This document shows, piece after piece, positions 1 to 8,487 of a stretch of DNA of 18,648 nt. Location of the stretch: the NCBI GenBank assembly GCA_049305865.1, contig JBAQPP010000022.1, positions 1 through 18,648 on the forward strand, read 5' to 3'. The stretch comes from UBA6263 sp049305865. Lineage in GTDB: Bacteria; Patescibacteriota; Gracilibacteria; Absconditabacterales; Absconditicoccaceae. How positions within the stretch are numbered: the stretch's first letter is position 1; every line of letters begins with the position of its first letter. Below the pieces are notes generated by a model that was not told where the DNA came from, searched no databases, and worked only from the letters and a program-made list of their open reading frames with translations. Made by a program: the position numbers and the translations under genes.

Positions 1-1
1 A

Positions 2-55
2 TTAAATACCGATATTGCAGGGACGCCTTGGGCAATAGTAAAAGAAGTAAAATAA
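2..55 (+). CDS. 3' end of an unidentified protein (possibly M17 leucyl aminopeptidase)
   Basis: The last 17 codons of a gene entering from the left edge, ending in TAA and followed nine bases later by a strong terminator hairpin. The residues DIAGTPW recall the DIAGTAW segment near the C-terminus of M17 leucyl aminopeptidases. However, the usual KGATGRPV segment that follows in that family is absent and the protein stops ten residues later. The family call is a weak inference from one short motif; that a coding sequence ends here is much better supported. Confidence 0.4.
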   Translation, partial: LNTDIAGTPWAIVKEVK

Positions 56-64
56 TAAATTTGT

Positions 65-93
65 AAACGAACTGTGATGGTTCGTTTTTTTTT
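65..93 (+). terminator. Intrinsic terminator of the left-edge gene
   Basis: Perfect 8-bp stem AAACGAAC/GTTCGTTT with a 7-nt loop, running into an uninterrupted T-tract. It starts nine bases after the TAA of the left-edge gene. Confidence 0.85.
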
Positions 94-177
94 ACAAAAA
101 ATACAGGATATAAAACGAATTACACCCTATTATTTTTGGTAAAAAAATTTTTTGTATATTGTAATTTTATGATAATG

Positions 178-267
178 CTCTTACAGTCCGTCGCAGATAC
201 ACATCTTCATAGTATTCTTAGTATTGGTTTTATTGTACAAGTACTCTTGCAGTCCGTCGCAGATACA
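178..267. repeat. Two 24-bp direct repeats, 66 bp apart
   Basis: Copies at 178-201 and 244-267 share CTCTTRCAGTCCGTCGCAGA followed by TACA and differ at one base (A or G at the sixth position). Their GC content is well above the surrounding DNA. A third CTCTTAC start at 270-276 then diverges. The second copy lies just beyond the U-tract of the candidate minus-strand RNA. There are too few copies for a CRISPR and no cas gene is seen; the function is unknown. Confidence 0.7.
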
Positions 268-276
268 TACTCTTAC

Positions 277-454
277 AAAAAAATCCACACAAGATAACGA
301 ATATAATATACAAGAAGACAAACTACCCTATTGATGTAGGATAGACTGTTGTTTTGTATATTACACAAGTTTTAACCTATGTGGATTCCAAAAACAGTTC
401 TCGAAAATTTTTTTATCTTGAAGTAAAATAATTTTTAACTTATCTTACTTTTAC
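277..454 (-). ncRNA. Candidate structured small RNA with a long rod-like hairpin
   Basis: Outer stem AATCCACA (282-289) with TGTGGATT (380-387); a large internal loop; a 10-bp inner stem TAATATACAA (304-313) with TTGTATATTA (354-363); and an apical hairpin at 323-344 (9-nt arms with one mismatch and one G-U pair). On the minus strand the outer stem runs straight into seven U residues, as in an intrinsic terminator. A TTGCTT-N16-TATAAT promoter lies at 488-461, so the transcript would start near 454 and be about 178 nt long. A second hairpin occupies about 420-450 near its 5' end. A closing stem, a central bubble and a long rod, at this length, resemble 6S RNA, but this is shape only: no 6S sequence signature was verified. 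No long reading frame covers the region. Confidence 0.45.
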
Positions 455-460
455 GTGTAT

Positions 461-488
461 ATTATAAAGATATGATATTGAAAAGCAA
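461..488 (-). promoter_or_regulatory. Sigma-70-type promoter of the candidate small RNA
   Basis: On the minus strand TTGCTT (488-483), a 16-bp spacer and TATAAT (466-461). It lies between the terminator of the malic enzyme/aroE unit and the structured RNA, so it drives an independent unit. Confidence 0.5.
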
Positions 489-504
489 TAGAAGTATTGG
501 AAAT

Positions 505-532
505 ATAAAAACGGACCATTGAGATCCGTTTT
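505..532 (-). terminator. Terminator of the malic enzyme/aroE-like unit
   Basis: Perfect 8-bp stem AAAACGGA (508-515) with TCCGTTTT (525-532). On the minus strand it follows the aroE-like stop codon (548-550) by 15 bases and ends in a short T-tract. Confidence 0.75.
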
Positions 533-547
533 GTTCACATAATAGAT

Positions 548-1972
548 TTATTCTTTTTTTGTTTTTAATATTTTATCTATAAGTTTTTGTCTGACTTCTT
601 CTTTTGTTCATCATTTCTTGATAATCTTATCACCAAAAACGGTCCATATAGCGTCTACTCATTGGTATACTACCATACCCTTTCAATCTAAAGTAGGAAG
701 TCATATCTGTTTTGCAATATCTAGTAAAGGAGTAGTTCATGTTTTTGTAAGATTGATATCGCTGACTATAAGATTTGAGTTATCTTTCGAAAAATCTTCT
801 AATAATTTTGTACTTGCAGCAATATTATCTTCTACTGATCATCAAGAAGGAGTGAGTCAAGAAAATTTTTCTAAATCTCCGTCTGCTCATTTAGTTGTTA
901 GATTGACTATAGCATCTATGTGTTCTTTGAGATCGAAAATAAATTGTTCATCTGCAGCCACAGATACATCTTTTTTTATAAGATTAAGACTATCTGATAT
1001 AAACTGAGCTTTTGCAAGTGTTCTATTTATGATAATTAACTTTTTTATTCCTCTATGAACCAATTCCAAAGCTATTCATCTAGCTGTTCATCAAGCACCA
1101 AGCATAACGATAGTTTTGTCTGTCAAATTTTCTCATATTTCTTTAAATTTATCTTCTAAACTTTCACAATATCCTGCTGCATCAGAATTATATCCATGGA
1201 TTTCATTACCGAAATGACCAATAAAATTTGTAGAATGCATAGCATCTGCTACAGGATCCACGAAATACTTTTTTGGATCAGAATTAAAAAGTTCCCAACC
1301 AAAGTCTTTGAATCAAACACCTAGTCATCATCAAATATATTTATTATCTATTCTAAGTACTTCCAATATTTTTGCTAAATTTTCGGCCTTTGCTACTACC
1401 ATACTCGTTTTGATATCCAAGCCGTATTCTTGAGCAATAAAGTTCCACATCTTGGGTGTGATACCTGCATAATCATGATTGATAAAAGCTAATGAAAAAT
1501 TATCAGCTTTGAGCAATTCATTTATATCTTGAATATTATTTTCTGGTAAAGAAGCAGATGTAATGATTCACTCTTCGTAAAGTTTTTTAATCTCTAAAGA
1601 ATTATCTATAAGATTAGATGAATTTACTTTTTCCATATCTATCTTTGTTAATAAGTTAAAATCTTTTGTGTGGATATATACAGATTTTACATGTTCAATA
1701 ATTTGAGGAATATCTTTCAAATCAGAATCTTTTAAAAGTTGTATGTTGGTTATTTTTACCAATCATGCCTCAGGAGCAAACACAGGATAGATTCATTCCT
1801 TATCATTTCAAGGGATATTTATAATCCTAGTTTTTACCACCTCTCAAATTTTCCATCATTTTTCATTTGGATATATCCTATTTCAAGGACGATAAACAGT
1901 GATTTTATCGTTATCCAAAAGAAATTTTTCGTTTTGCCTAAATGCAATTCCATTCCTATCTAAATATACCAT
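548..1972 (-). CDS. aroE: Shikimate dehydrogenase-like protein with an extra N-terminal domain
   Basis: 474 codons with UGA as Gly, ATG to TAA. The C-terminal 320 residues fit shikimate dehydrogenase, which reduces 3-dehydroshikimate with NADPH in aromatic amino acid synthesis. A substrate domain starts near residue 155, with ITPKMWN (170-176) at the place of the family SLSP.HN motif. K222 and D264 sit where the catalytic Lys and Asp are expected. The nucleotide-binding loop GAGGTARG is at 292-299, with three of its glycines encoded by UGA. A late VYQ.VDAIW segment also fits the family. The first 150 residues are not recognised: they do not look like type I dehydroquinase, the usual fusion partner, and the protein is well above the 270-290 residues usual for AroE. 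The NVT.P.K motif is replaced by a Gly-rich segment, so substrate specificity could differ. It lies 33 bp after malic enzyme, probably on the same transcript. Confidence 0.8.
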
Positions 1973-2005
1973 AATGATACTAACATATAAAAATAAATAT
2001 TCTGA

Positions 2006-3145
2006 TTATTTTACTTTTGATATAGATTGAGCAATAATATTTGCAATATTTTTATCCAAAGCTGAAGGTATAATATTATCTGGATTCAAATCTGTAACAT
2101 AATTAGCTAAAGCTTCTGCAGCAGCTATTTTGTGATCATCTGTAATTTGTTGAATGCGATAATCTAATGCTCCTCTAAAAATACCAGGGAAAACGAGCAA
2201 ATTATTTATCTGATTAGGAAAATCACTTCTTCCTGTAGCCACTATATAAGCTCATCAAGCTAATGCTTCTTCTCTAGTAATCTCTGGATCAGGATTGGAA
2301 AGAGAAAATACTATTGCTTGTTTCGCCATCTTTTCAACATCTGTAGCTTGTATAAGATTGGGTCTACTAACTCATATAAATACATCAGCTCAGACTATTA
2401 CTTCTTTTAGGGATCAGCTTTCATTATTTATATTATATTGTAATAATGATTGTTTGTATTTATTTAAATCTCCCCTACCAGAATGTATAGCTCAATGAGA
2501 ATCTACCAAAATTAGATTTTGAAGTCAGTATTTTACAAGTAATTTGGATATTGCTATACCTGCTGCTCATGCTCATACTAGAACAACTTTGATATCAGAA
2601 AATTTTTTATTTACAAGTTTAAGCGCGTTGATAAGTCATGCTAGTACAACAATTGCAGTACCATGCTGGTCATCGTGAAAAACTGGTATTGAAAGACGTT
2701 TTTTGAGTTCTTCTTCGATATAGAAACAATTTGGTGCTGCTATATCTTCCAAATTTATTCATCAAAACGTAGGAGAAATAGCTTCAACAACGCGAATGAT
2801 TTCATCTGGATCTTGAGTAGAAAGTACTATGGGTATAGCATCTACTCAACCGAACTCTTTTAAAAGGATGGCTTTTCACTCCATCACAGGCAATCCTGCT
2901 AATCATCAAATATTACCTAGTCAGAGTACTGAACTTCAATCACTAACAACAGCGACTGAATTATTTTTCCATGTATAATTATATGCTAATTCTGGATCTT
3001 CAGATATTAATCTACAAGGTTCAGCAACTCAAGGTGTATAGTATATAGAAAGATCTTCTCTTGATCACAAGGGAACCTTAGATTGTATTGTTAATTTTCA
3101 TCTATATTGTTGATGTTTTTCAACTGATAATTTATTATAATCCAT
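2006..3145 (-). CDS. Malic enzyme (oxaloacetate-decarboxylating malate dehydrogenase)
   Basis: 379 residues with UGA as Gly, a normal length for the short prokaryotic form that converts malate to pyruvate and CO2 with reduction of NAD(P). Visible motifs, in order, are SIYYTPGVAEPC (33-44, with the catalytic-region Tyr), a GKAILLKEFGG segment, FHDDQHGTAIVVLAGL, the dinucleotide loop VGAGAAGIA, SLSNPDPEI and ATGRSDFPNQINN followed by FPGIFRGALD near the end. Many of these glycines are UGA. The start is the only ATG after an upstream in-frame stop, preceded by a TTGAAA-N16-TATAAT promoter with a leader of about 22 nt and no Shine-Dalgarno motif. Whether it uses NAD or NADP cannot be told by eye. 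It is first gene of a unit with the aroE-like gene; a metabolic link between the two is not obvious. Confidence 0.93.
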
Positions 3146-3173
3146 ATCGTATTCTGAATATAAAACTTTTTTT

Positions 3174-3201
3174 ATTATAATCTGATATGCCTATTTTTCA
3201 A
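3174..3201 (-). promoter_or_regulatory. Promoter of malic enzyme
   Basis: Minus strand TTGAAA (3201-3196), a 16-bp spacer, then TATAAT (3179-3174). The predicted start near 3167 gives a leader of about 22 nt before the ATG at 3145. Confidence 0.65.
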
Positions 3202-3229
3202 TGATAAAAGTGATTATCGTAAATGTAAT

Positions 3230-3559
3230 TTAATATCTTTTGATAACTATATTTTGATTTAAAAAATACTCTGAATAAAACCCAGAGCATTTTGATTTGA
3301 ATAAGGAAGATCAATCAGCCGTACGAATTTCTTCATACTTTAAGAGGATAGCTTCTGTTTCGTCAATAACACATGCAGTTAAACCAGAAAGAATTGAGAC
3401 AAAGGTAGCGTGACTAACTTCTTTCACATCTTCTGGTTTGGATTGGTCAATTTGAGACTGCATGTATCTCAAATCAGCCTCAAGTGTTTCAACAGCCCCA
3501 TCTTCTGTAGCAAAGAATCTGGCTGCTTCAAGGAGAAGGTCTAATCTGTACTTTTCCAT
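3230..3559 (-). CDS. Small acidic protein of unknown function, UGA at residue 83
   Basis: Not recognised. The first 82 residues (3559-3314) are acidic and probably helical; both glycines are GGN. Then comes a UGA (3313-3311). Under the table 25 code it is Gly and the frame runs on to TAA at 3232-3230, giving 109 residues. The extra 27 residues are low in conservation-like features and are encoded across a terminator hairpin (3261-3287). The gene therefore looks like one that once ended at UGA, either brought in from a standard-code organism or not yet adapted. It is monocistronic, with a good promoter (TTGACT-N16-TATAAA) and its own terminator. If UGA does terminate here, the gene is 3311-3559. 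Confidence 0.6.
3261..3288 (-). terminator. Terminator of the small acidic-protein gene
   Basis: Stem CTCTG (3269-3273) with CAGAG (3283-3287). On the minus strand it is followed by a T-tract (A-run 3261-3266). It lies inside the table 25 extension of the upstream reading frame. Confidence 0.65.
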
Positions 3560-3586
3560 TTTTAAAAAAATTTATTTTACTTATTT

Positions 3587-3614
3587 TTTATATATATTTT
3601 AAGTATTAAGTCAA
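3587..3614 (-). promoter_or_regulatory. Promoter of the small acidic-protein gene
   Basis: Minus strand TTGACT (3614-3609), a 16-bp spacer, then TATAAA (3592-3587). It sits immediately downstream of the sortase stop codon; the predicted leader is about 21 nt. Confidence 0.65.
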
Positions 3615-3616
3615 GT

Positions 3617-4474
3617 CTACTTTGTCTGTTCAGCCATTATCATAATTCTTTTGTCAGTTCTTCCTAGTGGATAACATCACATAAGAGTAACATATTTTCA
3701 CTGTTGATTATATTTTAGAAATGTCTCATTTACTTTTTTGGGAGTGACTATAATTTTATCTACAACTTTATATTGATATAGATTACCCTTCCATATTACT
3801 TGGATTTGATCTCCGTTTGTTAATTTGGGTATTTCAGAGAATATTGTTCAATAAGAATTTTTTTGTCGTCGTTCTTGAGATGTATGACCAAATATCAATG
3901 TGTTACCTCATTCTCATGGGGCTGGTGTTGTGGGATATTTCACCACTCAACTCATCAGCTCTTTATCAAAGTTTTGAATTGTAAAATCTTTCGCATCTGT
4001 ATATTGACTATCTATAAGTGGAATATCTATACCAAGAGATGATATAATTAATCTATTTGTAGGAGGTAATGTATTAAAATCAAATTCATATTGTTTTAAT
4101 CTTTCTTGTAATATACTTTCAGTAGATGGAGAAATAGATTTTTCTATTGCTGTTCAAGCATCATATTTATCAATAAGATTTTGAATTTCAGCTGTCTTGG
4201 TTTCATTATTTTCTATTATTGTAGATATAGAATTGTTGGTCTGTGAAGTTTTAGAATTTCGAGTTTTAACTGATTTTGTTGTATCACTAATATCCAATGA
4301 AGATGATAAACTATTTGCAAACAGATTTATATTTGTAAAAATCAGCATAGCTACAAAAACCATACAAAAAATTATTATCAAAGTTTTAAGTTCCTTGAAA
4401 ATTCAACGTGTGGGTCTGGATATTGGTTTGTTTTTTTGTGCTACTCTCTCTAAATAATCTAATCTAACATTCAT
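3617..4474 (-). CDS. Sortase (membrane-anchored transpeptidase)
   Basis: 285 residues with UGA as Gly, ending in the only TAG stop in the window. A basic cytoplasmic N-terminus of about 30 residues is followed by one membrane segment (about 31-53), a polar Ser/Thr/Asn-rich linker and a C-terminal sortase domain. The catalytic set is visible: His197 in LIFGHTS, Cys267 in YVTLMGCYPLG, and Arg272 or Arg276 in GRTDKRIMI. The Gly just before the catalytic Cys is a UGA codon. Sortases cut a C-terminal sorting signal and attach the protein to wall or pilin subunits. No sorting-signal substrate is encoded nearby and the sortase class is uncertain. It has its own TTGTTT-N16-TATAAT promoter. Confidence 0.9.
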
Positions 4475-4511
4475 TTATAACTCAATATATAGTATTAAAG
4501 GTACATAATAA

Positions 4512-4539
4512 ATTATAAGACAAATATAAAATAAAACAA
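4512..4539 (-). promoter_or_regulatory. Promoter of the sortase gene
   Basis: Minus strand TTGTTT (4539-4534), a 16-bp spacer, then TATAAT (4517-4512). The leader would be about 31 nt and has no Shine-Dalgarno motif. Confidence 0.5.
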
Positions 4540-4597
4540 AATAATACTGAATGATATGAAACGTAAGTATTGACATATCAATAAATTTTAATTTTAT

Positions 4598-4628
4598 AAA
4601 AAAAACACTCCCGTAAAAACGTGGAGTG
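4598..4628 (-). terminator. Terminator of the histidine kinase gene
   Basis: Stem CACTCC (4606-4611) with GGAGTG (4623-4628), extended by CG pairs toward the loop. On the minus strand it ends in a run of eight T (4605-4598). It begins about 20 bases after the kinase stop codon. Confidence 0.85.
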
Positions 4629-4647
4629 CTTTTGTGAATAATTGTTG

Positions 4648-6321
4648 TTAAGTTAGAGGGATAGTAAAATGGAATTTTGAACCTTTTCCGAGTTCACTTT
4701 CCACCCATATTTTTCCTCCATTTCTTTCTACAAATTCTTTACAAAGAATGAGGCCGAGACCAGTTCCTTTTTTGCCTGTAAGATCCTCTGATATTATCTT
4801 CTCGCCTATTTTAAATAGAGCGTTTAAAATATCGGGAGACATACCCTTACCATTATCAGTTACAATAATTTCTAAGCTATCATTGTGTTTTTCAACACTA
4901 ATCATGACTATGCCACCTGATTGTGTAAATTTGATGGCGTTTGAAACTATATTTCTAATGGTAGAATCTACCATAGGTTCATCTGCATATACATAGTGAG
5001 ACTCTTTGACGGTGGATACCAAAGTCACTTTTCTATGCATAGCATTAGCAAAATGAAAGGAAATAACTCCATTAATGGTTTTTGAGACATCAAATGTGGT
5101 CGGTGATACTTTTAATCTCCCAGTCTGTAGTCTTGCCCATTCGAGCAGATGCTCCAATAATTTATGAGCATTTTTACTAGAATTATAGATAAGTTTGATC
5201 ATATTCTCTTTTTCTTCATCAGAATATGAAGATCCCTCCTCTAACAAGATTTCACTAAATCCCATTATACCATTAAATGGTGAATTGAGATCATGAGCTA
5301 TCAGATCAAAGAATCTATCTTTTGTTAAGATTTCTTCGTTAAGCTGCTGGGCTTTTTGTGCAAGCTCTTTAGATTGTTCTTGTAAAATTTTACTTTTCTC
5401 AAAGCTATCTTTTACTAAATTTGCAAGGATATCCCATTCATCGTCAATCCTGTTGAATCCAAGTTTCTCCAAAACTCTTATATCCCTAGATTTGAGGGAT
5501 TTTAGAATCATATTTATTGGCTTAGTTACATATTTCCTAATAACTAACCAAAAAGTTAACATCACTACCAACATAGAAATTAAAACAGCAAGAAACATAA
5601 ATTCTTTTGATTGTTTAATTTTATGATTTAATTGTGACGTTCTAAAGCCGATGCTCTTAATGAGCTTACCATCAATATCTTTTAGACCCTGATAAATGGT
5701 AGTTGATGTATCCTTTTTACTAGAAAGATTATAGAAATTCACAGGGAATCCGGTTCTTGCCTTTAGATTGGATAAAAAATTATAATCCCAATCACGAACA
5801 ATGAATAAATAACCAGTTCCTTTCTCTATCCTTTGTGTATCGCTAGTAAAAGTGATAATAGACCATGAAACATGAGATAGAATAGAATCCTCTAAAATAA
5901 AGAAATTACCTCGTCCGCCATCTAATTTTTTGATAATATCAGGCTTGATTAAATTTTTACTTTGAGGTTTGTAGAATAAACACACACCATTTGAGTCAAA
6001 AATTGAAAAATAATTGAACCCGTAAGAATTAGAAAATGTTGCCATATTGGTTTTTATCCAATCAATATTTTTTGATTGAACATTTGTGTACATATCGTCC
6101 CAGGCAGCATAATCCATGGTTACGCTTTCTTGTTGTCTCAAGAAATCACTTAATGTTGTATTTACGATTGTCTTATTCGTCAACATTACCGTATTCATCA
6201 AATTCTTTTCTCTTGCGTTTACTGAAAAATAAAGCGTAGAAATCATAAGAGAAATGAGAATTATAACTGACAATAACACTAATATTAACTTGGTTTGCAA
6301 TGTTAAGAATTTTTTTTTCAT
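4648..6321 (-). CDS. Orphan sensor histidine kinase with extracytoplasmic CHASE4-like domain
   Basis: 557 residues, open under both the standard and the UGA=Gly code. Membrane segment one is at about 10-31; then an extracytoplasmic sensor with the CHASE4-like DYAAWDDMY stretch (about 70-78); membrane segment two at about 240-262; a short linker and coiled segment; a phospho-acceptor box with LIAHDLNSP (the His is autophosphorylated); and an ATPase domain with the N box (RNIVSNAIKF), G1 (VTDNGKGM) and G2 (GTGLGLILCKE). All about 30 glycines are GGN, none UGA, in contrast to the neighbours. No response regulator gene is adjacent, so the partner is unknown; the stimulus is also unknown. The gene has its own promoter and terminator. 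The codon pattern suggests recent acquisition from a standard-code bacterium (inference). Confidence 0.93.
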   Translation of the reverse strand: MKKKFLTLQTKLILVLLSVIILISLMISTLYFSVNAREKNLMNTVMLTNKTIVNTTLSDFLRQQESVTMDYAAWDDMYTNVQSKNIDWIKTNMATFSNSYGFNYFSIFDSNGVCLFYKPQSKNLIKPDIIKKLDGGRGNFFILEDSILSHVSWSIITFTSDTQRIEKGTGYLFIVRDWDYNFLSNLKARTGFPVNFYNLSSKKDTSTTIYQGLKDIDGKLIKSIGFRTSQLNHKIKQSKEFMFLAVLISMLVVMLTFWLVIRKYVTKPINMILKSLKSRDIRVLEKLGFNRIDDEWDILANLVKDSFEKSKILQEQSKELAQKAQQLNEEILTKDRFFDLIAHDLNSPFNGIMGFSEILLEEGSSYSDEEKENMIKLIYNSSKNAHKLLEHLLEWARLQTGRLKVSPTTFDVSKTINGVISFHFANAMHRKVTLVSTVKESHYVYADEPMVDSTIRNIVSNAIKFTQSGGIVMISVEKHNDSLEIIVTDNGKGMSPDILNALFKIGEKIISEDLTGKKGTGLGLILCKEFVERNGGKIWVESELGKGSKFHFTIPLT

Positions 6322-6379
6322 AAGATTTTTATTAGTCTTTTTCTTTTTGTTTATTTGACATTTTGTTTTATTGTTATAG

Positions 6380-6407
6380 GGTATAACTATTTAAATTTGA
6401 ATTTCAA
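6380..6407 (-). promoter_or_regulatory. Promoter of the histidine kinase gene
   Basis: Minus strand TTGAAA (6407-6402), a 16-bp spacer, then TATACC (6385-6380). The predicted leader is about 50 nt. A perfect TTGACA lies on the opposite strand at 6355-6360, but I see no well-placed -10 for it (best TATAGG after 14 bp). Confidence 0.5.
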
Positions 6408-6458
6408 GTAGAATGTCTTATAGTTTGAGAATAAAGACTAAATTATTTGATTGATTAA

Positions 6459-6899
6459 ATGGAGATGAAACAATTATTACAACAAAGTTATATTTCTATG
6501 ATAAAAAATAGTATATGAACAAATATGTTTAAAAATAATTTTTTTGAATCAAATTGAAAAAAAGTAGATATAGTAAAAAATTGATCTGATTCATGTGCAT
6601 ATTTTGTAAGTAGTGTATTGAAAATTTTTGGTTTAATAAAAAATATTCATGCAACTGTAGATGGAACAATCAAAGATATTGTAAAATATTGATGGAAAGA
6701 ATATAAATGAAAAGAAATTCCTCTTTGAGCAATCTTAGTTTGGGAAGTTAAGAATTGACATAAACATATATGATTCTATGTATGAAATAACAAAGCTATA
6801 AGCAATAGTAGTAATAAAAAAGAGATAGCAAAACATAGTCTAGACTATAATAGTAAAAGAAACATTGAAAAAATATATGTTAACAGTATACTCCTATAA
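6459..6899 (+). CDS. NlpC/P60-like cysteine hydrolase, cell wall
   Basis: 146 residues with UGA as Gly (nine of eleven glycines). The frame has the pattern of NlpC/P60 or CHAP hydrolases: a nucleophile Cys46 in DSCAYFVSSVL, then GAILVWE, then His103 in HKHIGFYVGNNKAISNSS. These enzymes cleave peptide bonds in the peptidoglycan stem. No signal peptide or membrane segment is visible, so export is unexplained. The ATG directly follows an in-frame TAA. It lacks a Shine-Dalgarno motif, but GGAG occurs just inside the gene, before a second ATG at 6465. A short overlapping frame (6413-6511) complicates the 5' end. It begins a same-strand run with gpmI, a PBP-like gene and eno. Confidence 0.7.
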
Positions 6900-6957
6900 A
6901 GTAAGTGAAATGTAAAAAAATGAAAACATATAAGTTTTTAAATATTGTATATATAAT

Positions 6958-8472
6958 ATGAATAAACTAGTTCTTGTAATATTAGATTGATTTGGAATCA
7001 ACGAAAAAACGCCCAAGGAAAATGCTATAAAACAAGCCAACACAAGTACATTTGATAAATTATTAAAGGCTGATTATGCAAGTTTGGGTGCTCATTGAAA
7101 ATTTGTGTGAGTACCAGACGATCAGATGTGAAACTCTGAAATATGACATCTTACAATATGATCTGGAAGAATAATAAAAAACAGCATCGTAACTATAGAT
7201 GAAATGTTTGACAATGGTGAATTCGAAAAAATCAAAACATTTAAAAAGGGAATTGAACATTGCAAAACAAACTGATCCAATCTACATATATTACAAATAT
7301 TTGGACCATGATGAGTGCATTGATCCGACTCGCATTTAAGAAAAATATTAAAAATAATACCAAGTGATATTGATGTTTTTTTACATCTTTTTGGTGATTG
7401 AAGAGATTTACAACCAAATTCAATGCTCGATCTCATGAAAGATTTTGAAATATTCCTTGAAGCATATCCCAATGTAAAGATTTCATCTCTTGCGTGAAGG
7501 TACTATGGAATGGATAGAGATAACAATCGAGAAAGGATACAAAAAGCTTATGATGAAATAATTTTTTGAGAAAATGAAACAAGCGATACACCTAGTGAAT
7601 ATATTGCAAAATCTTATGAAAATTTAATTACAGACGAATTTATAAAACCAGTAAGTTTTATGGGCATGGAAAAAGTATCTAACTGAGATACTGTATTCTT
7701 TTTAAATTTCAGATCAGATAGGTGAAAACAAATGACACAGGCATTTACACATTCTTTGAATGTTGAGAAAAAAAATAATACATTCAGCTTTATAACAAAG
7801 AATCTTGATGATGTTTATTTTGCCACTATGACAAAATATTATCCAAATTATAGACTCAATATATTTATAGAAAATGAAGAAGTAAAAAATACTTTATGAA
7901 AAGTAATTTCAAATCACGAGCTTAGACAATTACATCTAGCAGAAACAGAAAAGTTTGCTCATGTTACTAAATTTTTTAATTGAGATCAACAAATAGTGTA
8001 TGATTGAGAAAAAGATATCTTAGTACCTAGTCATAAAGTCGCAACTTATGATTTAGATCCAGATATGTCAGCTCAAGAGATTTATGATGAATTCGAGAAA
8101 AATGCAAATGACTATGATTTTGTTGTAATGAATTTTGCTAATTGAGATATGGTAGGTCATACTTGAGTAATGGAGGCATCTATAAAAGCTATAGAAAAGC
8201 TTGACGAAATAACAGAAAAAATTATAAAATTTTGTGATAAAAATAATTTTGAACTTTTGATAACTGCAGATCATGGAAATTGTGATGAAATGTGAACAAT
8301 AGAAAACCCCAAAACTGCTCATACATTAAATAATGTGCCTTGCCGATATATAAAAAAAACTATAATACAAAAAATTAAAAAAAGCTGATGACTTGCAGAT
8401 ATTGCACCGACTATTTTGAAAATAATGTGAATAGATATACCAAAAGAAATGACTGGTAAGGCTTTGATTTAA
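6958..8472 (+). CDS. gpmI: 2,3-bisphosphoglycerate-independent phosphoglycerate mutase
   Basis: 504 residues with UGA as Gly, close to the usual 510. It interconverts 3- and 2-phosphoglycerate in lower glycolysis using two Mn ions. Motifs in order are VILDGFG (metal Asp), MGNSEIGHLTIGSGR (catalytic Ser), GPGGVH, FGDGRDLQPNS, AGRYYGMDRDNNRER, FNFRSDRGKQMT, ETEKFAHVTKFFNG, MNFANGDMVGHTG and ITADHGNCDEM. By hand count about 24 of 35 glycines are UGA. The usual GGVHSH reads GGVHGS here, so one of two substrate-loop histidines is changed. It sits 58 bp after the NlpC/P60-like gene and 15 bp before the PBP-like gene, in one transcription direction with enolase, the next pathway step. Confidence 0.96.
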
Positions 8473-8487
8473 TATATAAGAAGAATA

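Noticed and set aside
178..276. Minimal CRISPR array
   Set aside because: Only two full repeats, a 42-bp gap that is AT-rich like the rest of the intergenic DNA, and no cas genes in the window.
618..1007. 129-codon plus-strand open frame
   Set aside because: It is antisense to the aroE-like gene, whose conserved motifs are on the minus strand.
6355..6380. Plus-strand TTGACA as promoter of the NlpC/P60-like gene
   Set aside because: The best -10 (TATAGG) is only 14 bp away and the better TATAAC is 21 bp away, while all convincing promoters here use 16 bp.
7122..7472. 116-codon minus-strand open frame
   Set aside because: It is antisense to gpmI, which has clear catalytic motifs across the same bases.
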